The notes beneath the pieces were generated by a model, which searched no databases, was not told the DNA's origin, and saw only the letters and a program-made list of their open reading frames with translations. A stretch of DNA of 61,578 nucleotides from Paracoccus lutimaris (lineage in GTDB: Bacteria > Pseudomonadota > Alphaproteobacteria > Rhodobacterales > Rhodobacteraceae). Every line of letters starts with the position of its first letter. The stretch's first letter is position 1. The translations under genes and the position numbers were made by a program. Shown here piece by piece: positions 7,900 through 15,329 of the stretch. The DNA is taken from assembly GCF_003337565.1 (NCBI RefSeq), contig NZ_QPJL01000021.1, positions 1 to 61,578 of the forward strand, given 5' to 3'.

Positions 7900-8142
7900 A
7901 TGGCAACCGCAAGTCCCGTCTGGAATAATCAGGATACCCCCCATGCCCCGCAAAAGCGGGTTCGCTTGGCTTCGACCGTCGATTGCCGATTGGAAATGAC
8001 GAAGCTGTATCGTGAAGCCCGCAATGGCCGGTTGAAGATCGAAGATTGTAGCCGCCTTGTGAACGTCCTTGCGCTGATTTCCCGCAGCTTCGTTGATACG
8101 GACTTGAGCGAACGTATCGCTGCCTTAGAGGCTGAACAATGA
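7900..8142 (+). CDS. Hypothetical helical island protein
   Basis: 80 residues if started at ATG 7900 (MATASPVWNNQD); in-frame ATGs at 7810 and 7885 are alternatives and none has a strong ribosome-binding site. The C-terminal 50 residues (EMTKLYREARNGRLKIEDCS, then RLVNVLALISRSF and SERIAALEAEQ) are a helical hairpin. It resembles short phage proteins that carry an xLYRExRxGxI motif, but I cannot assign a function. The stop overlaps the next start (ATGA). Confidence 0.5.
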   Translation: MATASPVWNNQDTPHAPQKRVRLASTVDCRLEMTKLYREARNGRLKIEDCSRLVNVLALISRSFVDTDLSERIAALEAEQ

Positions 8143-8540
8143 GCCGCACCCTTGCCGCCCGCCTGTCGAAATTGGAAGCCCGCAAAGCTAAACGGGTTCC
8201 GCGCGAAATCTGCGTTATCGGAATCCGCTTTCCTGATCGTTTCGAAGAGGATGAAAATGGCGTCTGGCGCAGGAAGTCATATTTCACCGAAGAAACCTAC
8301 GCAGAATTTGCCCGTAATCAGCAAAGCCGCCTTTTGGCTGAACTGGCCGAATTTGCGGCACAGCTTGACGAAGGCGACGACAACGACGCGCAAGCCGAAA
8401 GCCTGCCTATTGTGGGCATCATGACCGAACGCGCACCGTTGCCGCCCGGCCATAAAGGCAAGCGTTATCTGCATACGACCAAAGGCGGCAAGCAATTCGA
8501 GACAGATACCCACACCGGGCAAACTGTCGAAATTAAGTGA
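8139..8540 (+). CDS. Hypothetical island protein
   Basis: 133 residues, coupled to the preceding gene by ATGA. It starts with a basic coiled-coil-like helix (LAARLSKLEARKAKRVPREI), then CVIGIRFPDRFEEDENGVWR, an acidic region around residues 75-90 (DEGDDNDAQAE) and a C-terminal LHTTKGGKQFETDTHTG. No family recognised. The pairing with the preceding small helical protein suggests that they act together. Confidence 0.55.
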   Translation: MSRTLAARLSKLEARKAKRVPREICVIGIRFPDRFEEDENGVWRRKSYFTEETYAEFARNQQSRLLAELAEFAAQLDEGDDNDAQAESLPIVGIMTERAPLPPGHKGKRYLHTTKGGKQFETDTHTGQTVEIK

Positions 8541-8552
8541 GGACACTGAAAA

Positions 8553-9278
8553 ATGAACCGATATTTGAACCATGATCCGCTTGTTCAGAAGCACCTTGAC
8601 CTGTTGAAGCTGCCGGTAGGCTTCAATACCTATTTCGCCCGTAATGTTGACGATATGCCTGCCGAACCCGGCACAAGCCTGACCAAAGCGGGTTATGTCC
8701 TGCGTGATGCCGTCGGGCGGTTGGAACGTCTGGCGAAAGACCCGACTAAGACTGACCCGGTAAAACACGAAAACGCTAAAACGCTATATAATCGCATGGC
8801 GAAAGAAATGAAGGACGCGGCGAAAAATGCGTCGCGTTGGGCCGATAGCGAAATGAACAGCGCCCGCGACAACATGGCGGCAGTCTTCACGCCCGATAAT
8901 TCGAAGTCGGCGCTTTACAGTGAAATTCGTGCTTACTGCGCCAGTCGGAAGGCAGATCCTGAATTCCCCGCCGAACTGGCGCGGCTGGTTGAAACCGACC
9001 GTGACGTTGCCGCAGCGATTGGTTCCGCGCCTGCGTTCCTGTCGGGCATCGCTGACACGCGAAAGGCCAGTCTCATGCACAACGCCATGCTTGCCCACAG
9101 TCCCGAACAAGCCGAACGGCTGATGACCGCGCAGGCTGTGGCGACCGAAGCGGAACGCTGCGACAAGGCGGTCGATGGGCTGCGGTCTGCCTTCTATGCC
9201 GAAAGTGTCGCTGCGCTGACCGCTGGCGCTGTGGACGTTAACGCCGATTGGGCCGTGCCGACGCTTGCCGCTGAATAG
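8553..9278 (+). CDS. Hypothetical helical island protein (241 aa)
   Basis: Last gene of the plus-strand island operon, ending about 30 bases before a strong terminator. A GAGG-type ribosome-binding site precedes ATG 8553. The protein is predicted almost wholly alpha-helical and rich in Ala, Glu and Lys. It has two long amphipathic stretches (YVLRDAVGRLERLAKDPTK, residues about 45-65; AELARLVETDRDVAAAIG, about 140-158). There is no signal peptide, membrane segment or cofactor motif. No family recognised. It might be a scaffold-like or host-interaction protein, but that would be a guess. Confidence 0.6.
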   Translation: MNRYLNHDPLVQKHLDLLKLPVGFNTYFARNVDDMPAEPGTSLTKAGYVLRDAVGRLERLAKDPTKTDPVKHENAKTLYNRMAKEMKDAAKNASRWADSEMNSARDNMAAVFTPDNSKSALYSEIRAYCASRKADPEFPAELARLVETDRDVAAAIGSAPAFLSGIADTRKASLMHNAMLAHSPEQAERLMTAQAVATEAERCDKAVDGLRSAFYAESVAALTAGAVDVNADWAVPTLAAE

Positions 9279-9306
9279 ACCTTCCAAGGGCCAACTTGGA
9301 GCAACT

Positions 9307-9332
9307 GCCCCGGCTTCGGTCGGGGCTTTTTT
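9307..9332 (+). terminator. Rho-independent terminator after the island operon
   Basis: GCCCCG (9307-9312) pairs with CGGGGC (9321-9326) around an 8-base loop, followed by six T. It ends transcription of the plus-strand island operon. The opposing small gene stops at 9335, so the hairpin is shared between convergent genes. Confidence 0.85.
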
Positions 9333-9334
9333 CG

Positions 9335-9550
9335 TCAAATAATCTGGCTAACCGCTGTGACGCCAGCGCCCACCAATGCGCCGATGATTGCGCTAATGAT
9401 TGCGAGCTTAAAATTGTCGCGTCTTGTGATCTTGAATTTGAGAAGATCAATCTCGCGTTGGTGTTGTTCGGCGGCGTCGGGTGATCCAAAGCCGCCACCG
9501 CTGCCGACAAACCCGACCAAATCTTCAAGTTCCTTTTCGAGCTTCCCCAT
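9335..9550 (-). CDS. Small tail-anchored membrane protein with coiled coil
   Basis: 71 residues from ATG 9550 (MGKLEKELEDLVGFVG). The N-terminal acidic heptad-like segment and EQHQREIDLLKFKITRRDN are followed by one C-terminal membrane helix (FKLAIISAIIGALVGAGVTA, residues about 47-66). The layout resembles small phage and plasmid membrane proteins of unknown function. It is the only island gene on the minus strand and may be expressed separately, for example in the integrated state. No homologue is recognised by name. Confidence 0.55.
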   Translation of the reverse strand: MGKLEKELEDLVGFVGSGGGFGSPDAAEQHQREIDLLKFKITRRDNFKLAIISAIIGALVGAGVTAVSQII

Positions 9551-9683
9551 GCAGCGCCTATCCCTCAAATCCTGACATGTCTTGCCCGCACTATGCTGTG
9601 CGACATTACCGAAGCGGCAAGCACGCTATTCACAGTTTCGTGAGCGTTCAGCCGGTCGCTGTGGCCGTTTCTAGCCGTTTCCC

Positions 9684-9707
9684 TGACATGCAAACCAACA
9701 TGCAAAG
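9684..9707. repeat. Second copy of the paired arm-type site
   Basis: TGACATGCAAACCAACATGC followed by AAAG matches 2421-2444 at 21 of 24 bases. Each copy contains two ACATGCAAA half-repeats 13 bases apart. One copy lies about 120 bases inside attL and the other about 45 bases inside attR. That is the arrangement of arm-type binding sites for a P4/lambda-like integrase. Confidence 0.6.
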
Positions 9708-9749
9708 ATTGCTAAAATCGCCGAATTATCCAATGAAATCAATGGTAAA

Positions 9750-9839
9750 TGGCGGAGAGGGTGGGATTCGAACCCACGGAACCCTTGCAGGCTCAACGGT
9801 TTTCGAGACCGCCCCGTTCGACCACTCCGGCACCTCTCC
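9750..9839 (-). tRNA. serU-like: tRNA-Ser (anticodon CGA)
   Basis: A 90-base gene on the minus strand with encoded CCA at 9750-9752. The acceptor stem GGAGAGG pairs with CCTCTCC, the anticodon loop is CTCGAAA (anticodon CGA, reading UCG), a long variable arm typical of Ser tRNAs is present, and the T arm is GTGGGTTCGAATCCCAC. The gene is intact. Its 3' end is the right attachment site of the island, so the mature tRNA is now completed by element-side sequence. UCG is a major Ser codon in G+C-rich genomes, making this a stable target. Confidence 0.95.
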
Positions 9840-9861
9840 GCGCTTTTGGTGTGGTGGCGGG

Positions 9862-9890
9862 GATTTAGACGGGGTGGGGTTGAAGCGCAA
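9862..9890 (-). promoter_or_regulatory. Possible promoter of tRNA-Ser
   Basis: On the minus strand TTGCGC and TAAATC are separated by 17 bases, and the -10 element ends 22 bases before the tRNA 5' end. The fit to a sigma-70-type promoter is moderate. Confidence 0.35.
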
Positions 9891-10001
9891 GGGGCTTCGC
9901 GCGAAAAGCACGAAACTTTTTTGTCCCTTCGGTTCAGGTGCCATCATGCCGCGTAAACTCAGCTCGACCCGTGCCTCCAGCACCCGGGGCAGGGGCGTTC
10001 C

Positions 10002-11060
10002 ATGCTGCTGATCGGCGCGCTGGCCCATCCCGCCTTGCGCACGCGCCTTGCCCCCGATGCGGTGGCGGGCGCGCCGCTTCTCGGCCAAGCACTTACGGCC
10101 GCGCCGCTCGCTGGGATCGAGGCCGGGGGCTGGCCCGTGCTGAATCCTGGGGCGGGTGAGGTTCCGGGCTGGGAAACGGGCTGGACGCCGGAGTTGCGCC
10201 GCTATGCCGATATCTTCGGGCTGGTGCTGGTGACGGTAGCTGGCCGCGAGGTGCTGGGCGTTCAGGATCAGGCCCCGGGCGGCAGCAACGTGTGGCAGCC
10301 GGAACTGGCCGGCGCCATGGCCGAGTGGTTGCTGGCTTTGCCAGCGGATCTGCCGGCCGAGGTGATCCGCCGGCGCCTGCCGATGATCGCGGCCTGGGTC
10401 TCGGCGCGGCAGCGGGCCTTGGAAGACAGCGCGGATCTGCCCCGGATCGGCCCCGCGGGCGAGGATCGCCTGCAGATCCTTGCGCGCGAAGAACCCTATT
10501 CGCGGTTCTTCTCGGTCGAGGAAATCATCCTGCGCCAGCGCCGCCATCGCGGCGACTGGTCGCCCGAGATGCTGCGGGCGGTCTTTGTTTCGGGCGATGC
10601 CACGGTCGTGCTGCCCTATGACCCGATCCGCGACCGGGTGCTGCTGATCGACCAGCTCCGCGCCGGGCCGGTGGCGCGCGGCGACCGCCAGCCCTGGTTC
10701 TATGAAACCGTCGCGGGCCGCGTCGATCCGGGTGAGACCCCCGAAGAGGCCGGGCTGCGCGAGGCAATGGAGGAGGCCGGGCTGACGATCCATCGGCTGA
10801 TTCCCGGCCCGCACAACTATCCAAGCCCCGGCATCATGGCCGAGTTCCTCTATCTTTATGTCGGCATCGCCGATCTGCCGGACGAGGTGGCGGGCTATGG
10901 CGGGCTGGACAGCGAGGATGAGGATATCCGTTCATATGTCGTGGCGCGCGCCGAGCTGACCCGCATGGCCATGGCCGGAGAGATCCGGAACGGCCCGCTT
11001 TTGTCCCTGGCCTTGTGGCTGGAGCTCAATCTGGGGCGAATCCGGCAGGAACTGGCTTAG
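10002..11060 (+). CDS. trgB: NUDIX hydrolase, TrgB-like (ADP-ribose pyrophosphatase family)
   Basis: 352 residues. The C-terminal half is a NUDIX domain with an intact Nudix box, residues 239-261 (G-x5-E-x7-REAMEEAGL), of the ADP-ribose/nucleotide-sugar pyrophosphatase type. The N-terminal half (LLIGALAHPALRTRLA...GWPVLNPG) resembles the gamma-glutamylcyclotransferase-like domain found in Rhodobacter TrgB. In Rhodobacter sphaeroides trgAB and the adjacent cysK were identified as tellurite-resistance loci. Here the gene likewise precedes cysK, which supports the name. No trgA is next to it. The biochemical substrate is not known from sequence. Confidence 0.8.
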   Translation: MLLIGALAHPALRTRLAPDAVAGAPLLGQALTAAPLAGIEAGGWPVLNPGAGEVPGWETGWTPELRRYADIFGLVLVTVAGREVLGVQDQAPGGSNVWQPELAGAMAEWLLALPADLPAEVIRRRLPMIAAWVSARQRALEDSADLPRIGPAGEDRLQILAREEPYSRFFSVEEIILRQRRHRGDWSPEMLRAVFVSGDATVVLPYDPIRDRVLLIDQLRAGPVARGDRQPWFYETVAGRVDPGETPEEAGLREAMEEAGLTIHRLIPGPHNYPSPGIMAEFLYLYVGIADLPDEVAGYGGLDSEDEDIRSYVVARAELTRMAMAGEIRNGPLLSLALWLELNLGRIRQELA

Positions 11061-11170
11061 GCCTCAACGGGTTTTCGCGCGAATGCAATTCCGCCATGCC
11101 CGGGGCGGGGTTGCCGCCGTCAGCCGCTGACGTGTAAACCGGTGCGATGATTTCTGCGAAAGGCCCCGCC

Positions 11171-12202
11171 ATGCGCATTTGCCCCGACCTTGCCTCGGCC
11201 ATTGGCAATACCCCTCTGATCCGCCTCAACCGCGCCTCGGAAGAGACCGGCTGCGAGATCCTTGGCAAGGCCGAGTTCATGAATCCCGGCCAGTCGGTCA
11301 AGGACCGGGCGGCGCTTTACATCATCCGCGACGCGGTCGCGCGGGGCGACCTGAAGCCCGGCGGCACCATTGTCGAGGGCACGGCCGGCAATACCGGCAT
11401 CGGTCTGGCGCTGGTCGGGGCCTCGATGGGCTTTCGCTCGGTCATCGTGATCCCGGAAACGCAGAGCCAGGAAAAAAAGGACATGCTGCGTCTGGCCGGG
11501 GCGGAACTCGTCGAGGTGCCCGCGCAGCCCTACAAGAACCCCAACAACTACGTGCGCTATTCCGGCCGTCTGGCCGAGGAACTAGCCAAGTCTGAACCGA
11601 ATGGCGCGATCTGGGCCAACCAGTTCGACAATACCGCCAACCGTCAGGCGCATCTGGAAACCACCGGCCCCGAGATCTGGGAACAGACCGGCGGCAAGGT
11701 GGACGGCTTTGTCTGCGCGGTGGGTTCGGGCGGGACGCTGGCGGGCGTCGCCATGGCGCTGCAACCCAAGGGCGTCAAGATCGGTCTGGCCGATCCCGAG
11801 GGCGCGGCGCTTTACAGCTTTTACACCAGCGGCGAATTCGACAGCCCCGGCTCGTCGATCACCGAGGGTATCGGGCAGGGCCGCATCACAGCCAACCTCG
11901 AGGGGTTCACCCCCGACATGGCCTGGCGCATCCCCGACAGCGAGGCGCTGCCGGTGATCTTTGACCTCTTGGAATATGAGGGGCTGTGTCTTGGCGGCTC
12001 GTCCGGGGTCAATGTCGCGGGCGCGATCCGCATGGCGCGTGAAATGGGGCCGGGCCATACCATCGTCACCGTGCTGTGCGACTATGGCAACCGCTATCAG
12101 ACCAAGCTTTTCAATCCGGACTTCCTGCGCGCCAAGGGCCTGCCGGTGCCGGACTGGATGGCCCGCAAACCGGCAATCCTGCCCGAAGTCTTTCAGGACT
12201 GA
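11171..12202 (+). CDS. cysK: Cysteine synthase A (O-acetylserine sulfhydrylase)
   Basis: 343 residues. ATG 11171 is preferred over 11147 because the conserved sequence begins there and AAAGG lies 8-9 bases upstream. It is a PLP enzyme converting O-acetylserine and sulfide to cysteine. The PLP lysine is K44 in FMNPGQSVKDRAAL, the substrate loop is EGTAGNTGIG (about 73-82), and the phosphate-binding glycines and GGSSGVN near the C-terminus are present. It is longer than enteric CysK by a C-terminal extension (LPVPDWMARKPAILPEV) common in alphaproteobacteria. It probably shares a transcript with the upstream NUDIX gene. CysK activity also contributes to tellurite tolerance in relatives. Confidence 0.95.
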   Translation: MRICPDLASAIGNTPLIRLNRASEETGCEILGKAEFMNPGQSVKDRAALYIIRDAVARGDLKPGGTIVEGTAGNTGIGLALVGASMGFRSVIVIPETQSQEKKDMLRLAGAELVEVPAQPYKNPNNYVRYSGRLAEELAKSEPNGAIWANQFDNTANRQAHLETTGPEIWEQTGGKVDGFVCAVGSGGTLAGVAMALQPKGVKIGLADPEGAALYSFYTSGEFDSPGSSITEGIGQGRITANLEGFTPDMAWRIPDSEALPVIFDLLEYEGLCLGGSSGVNVAGAIRMAREMGPGHTIVTVLCDYGNRYQTKLFNPDFLRAKGLPVPDWMARKPAILPEVFQD

Positions 12203-12209
12203 TTGACCC

Positions 12210-14714
12210 ATGCTCTCCCGTATCCTTGCCCTGTTTCTGGCGCTCTGTCTCGCGCTGGCCCTGCCGGCCGCCGCGCAAGAGCCGCAGGCCCCGAATTATG
12301 ACGCCTGGAACAAGCAGGCCGATCAGGCCGAGCAGATCCTTGAGACCGGACAGGCCAATGCCGCCCGCCTGCAGGCGATCCGCACCGAGGTCGTGAAATG
12401 GCGCGATCAGTTCAAGTCGCAGGACGGCGTGAACGCGACCCGCATCGCCACGCTCAAGGACCAGATCGCGGCCCTGGGGGCACCCCCGGCCGAGGGCCAG
12501 ACCGAGACCGACGACGTCGCCGCCCGCCGCAAGGAACTGAACGAGCAGATGGCGGAGCTGCAGGCGCCGGGGCTGAAGGCGGTCGAGGCCTATGGACGGG
12601 CCGACGGCATTATCGCCCAGATCGATCAGGCGATCCGCACCCAGCAGACCTATGCGCTGATCCAGCGCACGTCCTCGCCGCTCAATCCGGCGAACTGGGC
12701 TCCGGCCATGACCGAGGCGGCCAAGGTCGCGACCAGCATTTACACCGAATCCCGGGGGCGCTGGGTCGCGAATGGCGGCATGAAGGGCATTGCCGGGGGC
12801 GGGCTGCCCTTTGTGATCGGATTCCTGCTGATGGCCGTGCTGCTGCTGACACGCGGGCGCAAGTGGATCGATTCCCTGCCGGGGCGGCTTGCGGCGCGGT
12901 TTGGCGACCGTTCGCGCGCGGCGGCGCTGTTTGCGGTTTCGCTGGGCCAGATCGCGATTCCCTTTATCGGGGTGATACTGGCGACCGGGGCGCTTTACGC
13001 CACCGATCTGTTCGGGGAATGGGGCGAGCCGCTGCTGTTCTCGATCCCGGCGGCGGGACTGTCCTATTATGGCGGCGTCTGGCTGGCGCGCAGGCTCTAC
13101 CCCGAGGAGGGGTCAGGCGTGGTGCTGCCGCTGCCGCTGACCGAAAAGCTGCGGGCACAGGCGCGGTTCCGCGCGACGATGCTGGCGCTGTCTCTGGCCA
13201 TGCACCAGTTGGTGGCGCGCACCGTGCTGCCGCTGGCGGGCTTCAACAGCGAAGGCGACAAGGAAATAGGCACGGTTCCGGAACGGCTCAGCAATGCCTC
13301 GGCCGGGGTCTGGCACTTCATGCTGATCCTGCTGGGTGCGTTCTACCTGTTCAACCTGTGCAATATCCTGCGCCGGATGAAGGGCCCCGAGAATGCCCCG
13401 ACGCCCTATCGCGTCCCGGTCGTGGCGCTTTTGGGCCGACTGGGCCGGCTGGTCGCGGTGGGTGCGCCCATTGGCGCGGCGCTGGGATATGTGACGGCGG
13501 CCAATGCTGTTTTGTGGGCCACCGTCCTGACGCTGGCGCTGGTCGGGCTGCTGATCATCCTGCAGGATTTCATCGCCGATCTTTACCGGCTGGCGGTGGG
13601 CGGCGACGATTCGGTCCGGGAATCGCTGATCCCGGGGCTGATCGGCTTTGCGCTGGTGCTGATCTCGCTGCCGTTCTTTGCGCTGATCTGGGGCGCGCGC
13701 AACAATGACCTGTCCGAGGCCTGGAGCAAGGTCCAGCAGGGGGTCTCGCTGGGCGGTGTCACCCTGTCGCCGATGGGCATCCTGACCTTCCTTCTCGTCT
13801 TCGGGCTGGGCTATTCGGGCACGCGCTTCGTGCAGGGCGCCTTCCGCAACACCATCCTGCCCAAGACCCATATGGATACGGGCGGCCAGAATGCGGTCGT
13901 CTCGATCATCGGCTATATCGGCATCGGGCTCGCGTCGATGCTGGCGGTGACCTCGGCGGGGATCGACCTGACCTCGCTGGCCTTTGTCGCCGGTGCGCTG
14001 TCTGTCGGCATCGGTTTCGGCATGCAGCAGGTGGTGTCGAACTTCGTGTCCGGCATCATCCTGCTGGTCGAGCGTCCGGTGGCGGTCGGCGACTGGATCG
14101 AAGTCGGCGGCAAGCAGGGCGTGGTCAAGAAGATGGCCGTGCGCGCCACCCAGATCCAGACCTTTGACCGCAACGAGATCATCGTCCCGAACTCGGACCT
14201 GATCACCCAGCCGGTCACCAACTGGACGCGGGGCAACCTGACCGGGCGCATCATCGTGCCGGTCGGCGTGGCTTACGGCACCGATACCCGCCGGGTCGAA
14301 GAGATCCTGCGCGAGATCGCCGAGGACCAGCCCACGGTGATGATCAACCCGGCCCCGGCGGTGCTGTTTCGCAGCTTTGGCGCCGACAGCCTGAACTTCG
14401 AGATCCGGGCGATGCTGTCGGACATCAATGGCGGCGTCGGCGTCACCTCCGAGATCAACCACGCCATCGCCAAACGCTTTGCCGAGGAGGGGATCGAGAT
14501 CCCCTATGCGCAGCGTGACGTCTGGATCCGCAACCCCGAGGCGCTGGTCAAGGCCGAGAAGGCGCTGGCCTCGGGCGAGACCGGGGCCGACGAGGCCCCG
14601 AGCAAGCCCGAACCGGCGCCGGAGGTGCCGGAAAAGCGCCGCCCGATCCAGCCCGACGAGGCCCCGGAAAGCGATGGCGGCGCGGATGACGGTGACGCGG
14701 ACGGCGAACGCTGA
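12210..14714 (+). CDS. Mechanosensitive channel, MscS family with DUF3772
   Basis: 834 residues starting eight bases after cysK. A signal peptide (LALFLALCLALALPAAAQ) precedes a periplasmic helical DUF3772 region (about 25-150). About ten membrane helices follow, then the MscS module at roughly 580-770. The pore-lining helix is AGALSVGIGFGMQQVVSNF, followed by ERPVAVGDWIEVGGKQG and the cytoplasmic beta domain with IIVPNSDLITQPVTNW. It is thus an MscK-like large channel releasing solutes on osmotic downshock. The C-terminal 60 residues are a Pro/Glu/Asp-rich, probably disordered tail. Confidence 0.92.
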   Translation: MLSRILALFLALCLALALPAAAQEPQAPNYDAWNKQADQAEQILETGQANAARLQAIRTEVVKWRDQFKSQDGVNATRIATLKDQIAALGAPPAEGQTETDDVAARRKELNEQMAELQAPGLKAVEAYGRADGIIAQIDQAIRTQQTYALIQRTSSPLNPANWAPAMTEAAKVATSIYTESRGRWVANGGMKGIAGGGLPFVIGFLLMAVLLLTRGRKWIDSLPGRLAARFGDRSRAAALFAVSLGQIAIPFIGVILATGALYATDLFGEWGEPLLFSIPAAGLSYYGGVWLARRLYPEEGSGVVLPLPLTEKLRAQARFRATMLALSLAMHQLVARTVLPLAGFNSEGDKEIGTVPERLSNASAGVWHFMLILLGAFYLFNLCNILRRMKGPENAPTPYRVPVVALLGRLGRLVAVGAPIGAALGYVTAANAVLWATVLTLALVGLLIILQDFIADLYRLAVGGDDSVRESLIPGLIGFALVLISLPFFALIWGARNNDLSEAWSKVQQGVSLGGVTLSPMGILTFLLVFGLGYSGTRFVQGAFRNTILPKTHMDTGGQNAVVSIIGYIGIGLASMLAVTSAGIDLTSLAFVAGALSVGIGFGMQQVVSNFVSGIILLVERPVAVGDWIEVGGKQGVVKKMAVRATQIQTFDRNEIIVPNSDLITQPVTNWTRGNLTGRIIVPVGVAYGTDTRRVEEILREIAEDQPTVMINPAPAVLFRSFGADSLNFEIRAMLSDINGGVGVTSEINHAIAKRFAEEGIEIPYAQRDVWIRNPEALVKAEKALASGETGADEAPSKPEPAPEVPEKRRPIQPDEAPESDGGADDGDADGER

Positions 14715-14818
14715 GACCTTGGCCGGCAGGGAGATCTGGCGGAGGGCTTCGGCCTTGCGTCGGGTTTCCGGCCTGATCGGCGTTTCAGCCTTGGCCGCAG
14801 CATCGACGCGATGCGCCT

Positions 14819-15178
14819 CTAGCTGCCGGCCGAATGTGCGTAATACCCTTGCTTTCGCAGCCCGTTTACGGCGTCGGCATTCATTGGAATGACGATCCTG
14901 GTCGCGGTCACGATGCGGGAAACGATCGCCTCACGCGGTCCTGCGCGCCAGGCTTCGCTGGCGTAAAGCGCCGATTGCGCCGCCTCCAGCGCGGGCATGT
15001 CCGCAAAGGCCCGGATCAGGCCGTAACCATCGGGATCATGCATCGACTGCCCGTGCCAGACCACGTCGATGCCGTTCTGTTTGTGAAGCGGAACGCTGAT
15101 GCTCTGCATGGTCTCAAAGAACGCGCCCCCGGTTCCGGGCGTGAGCTTGTAGAGCAGTATCTCGATGATTTGAGGCAT
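14819..15178 (-). CDS. NIPSNAP family protein
   Basis: 119 residues starting MPQIIEILLYKLTPGTG. The pattern (E-x-LLYKL-x-PGT near the start, then HGQSMHDPDGYGLIRAFADM and ARxGPREAIVSRI) is that of the NIPSNAP ferredoxin-like fold. Members are small cytoplasmic dimeric alpha/beta barrel proteins of unclear function. It stands alone between the convergent mscS-type gene and the AI-2E transporter. A GGGAGAA-type ribosome-binding site lies just upstream of the start. Confidence 0.75.
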   Translation of the reverse strand: MPQIIEILLYKLTPGTGGAFFETMQSISVPLHKQNGIDVVWHGQSMHDPDGYGLIRAFADMPALEAAQSALYASEAWRAGPREAIVSRIVTATRIVIPMNADAVNGLRKQGYYAHSAGS

Positions 15179-15329
15179 GGGGTTCTCCCTTTGTCCCGAT
15201 CAATATCAGAAGGGGCTGCCGCAGGACAACGGCCGCAGCGTTTCGGCCGCCTTCGAACCAGACAAGCCAGCCTGTGATTTCGCGCGACGGTGCGTTCTTC
15301 CCCGGAAAACTGACCCAGTGCGGAGCCGC

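Larger units (their letters stand above)
2288..9763. mobile_element. Integrated element in tRNA-Ser(CGA), about 7.5 kb
   Basis: Bounded by identical 14-bp direct repeats TGGCGGAGAGGGTG at 2288-2301 and 9750-9763. The right copy is the 3' end (CCA, discriminator, acceptor stem) of an intact tRNA-Ser gene, the classic attB of tyrosine integrases. The integrase gene begins just inside the left repeat and points inward. Cargo runs in one direction: integrase, small coupled ORF, AlpA-like regulator, primase/helicase, a gene overlapping an iteron cluster, then small unknown genes, plus one tail-anchored protein on the other strand. Codon usage is visibly less G+C-biased than in the flanks. No structural phage genes are seen, so a satellite-like or minimal integrative element is most likely. 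Confidence 0.85.

Noticed and set aside
13113..14462. Long antisense frame within the MscS-type gene
   Set aside because: Composition (Asp/His/Gln/Arg-rich) and full containment in a well-supported gene mark it as a shadow.
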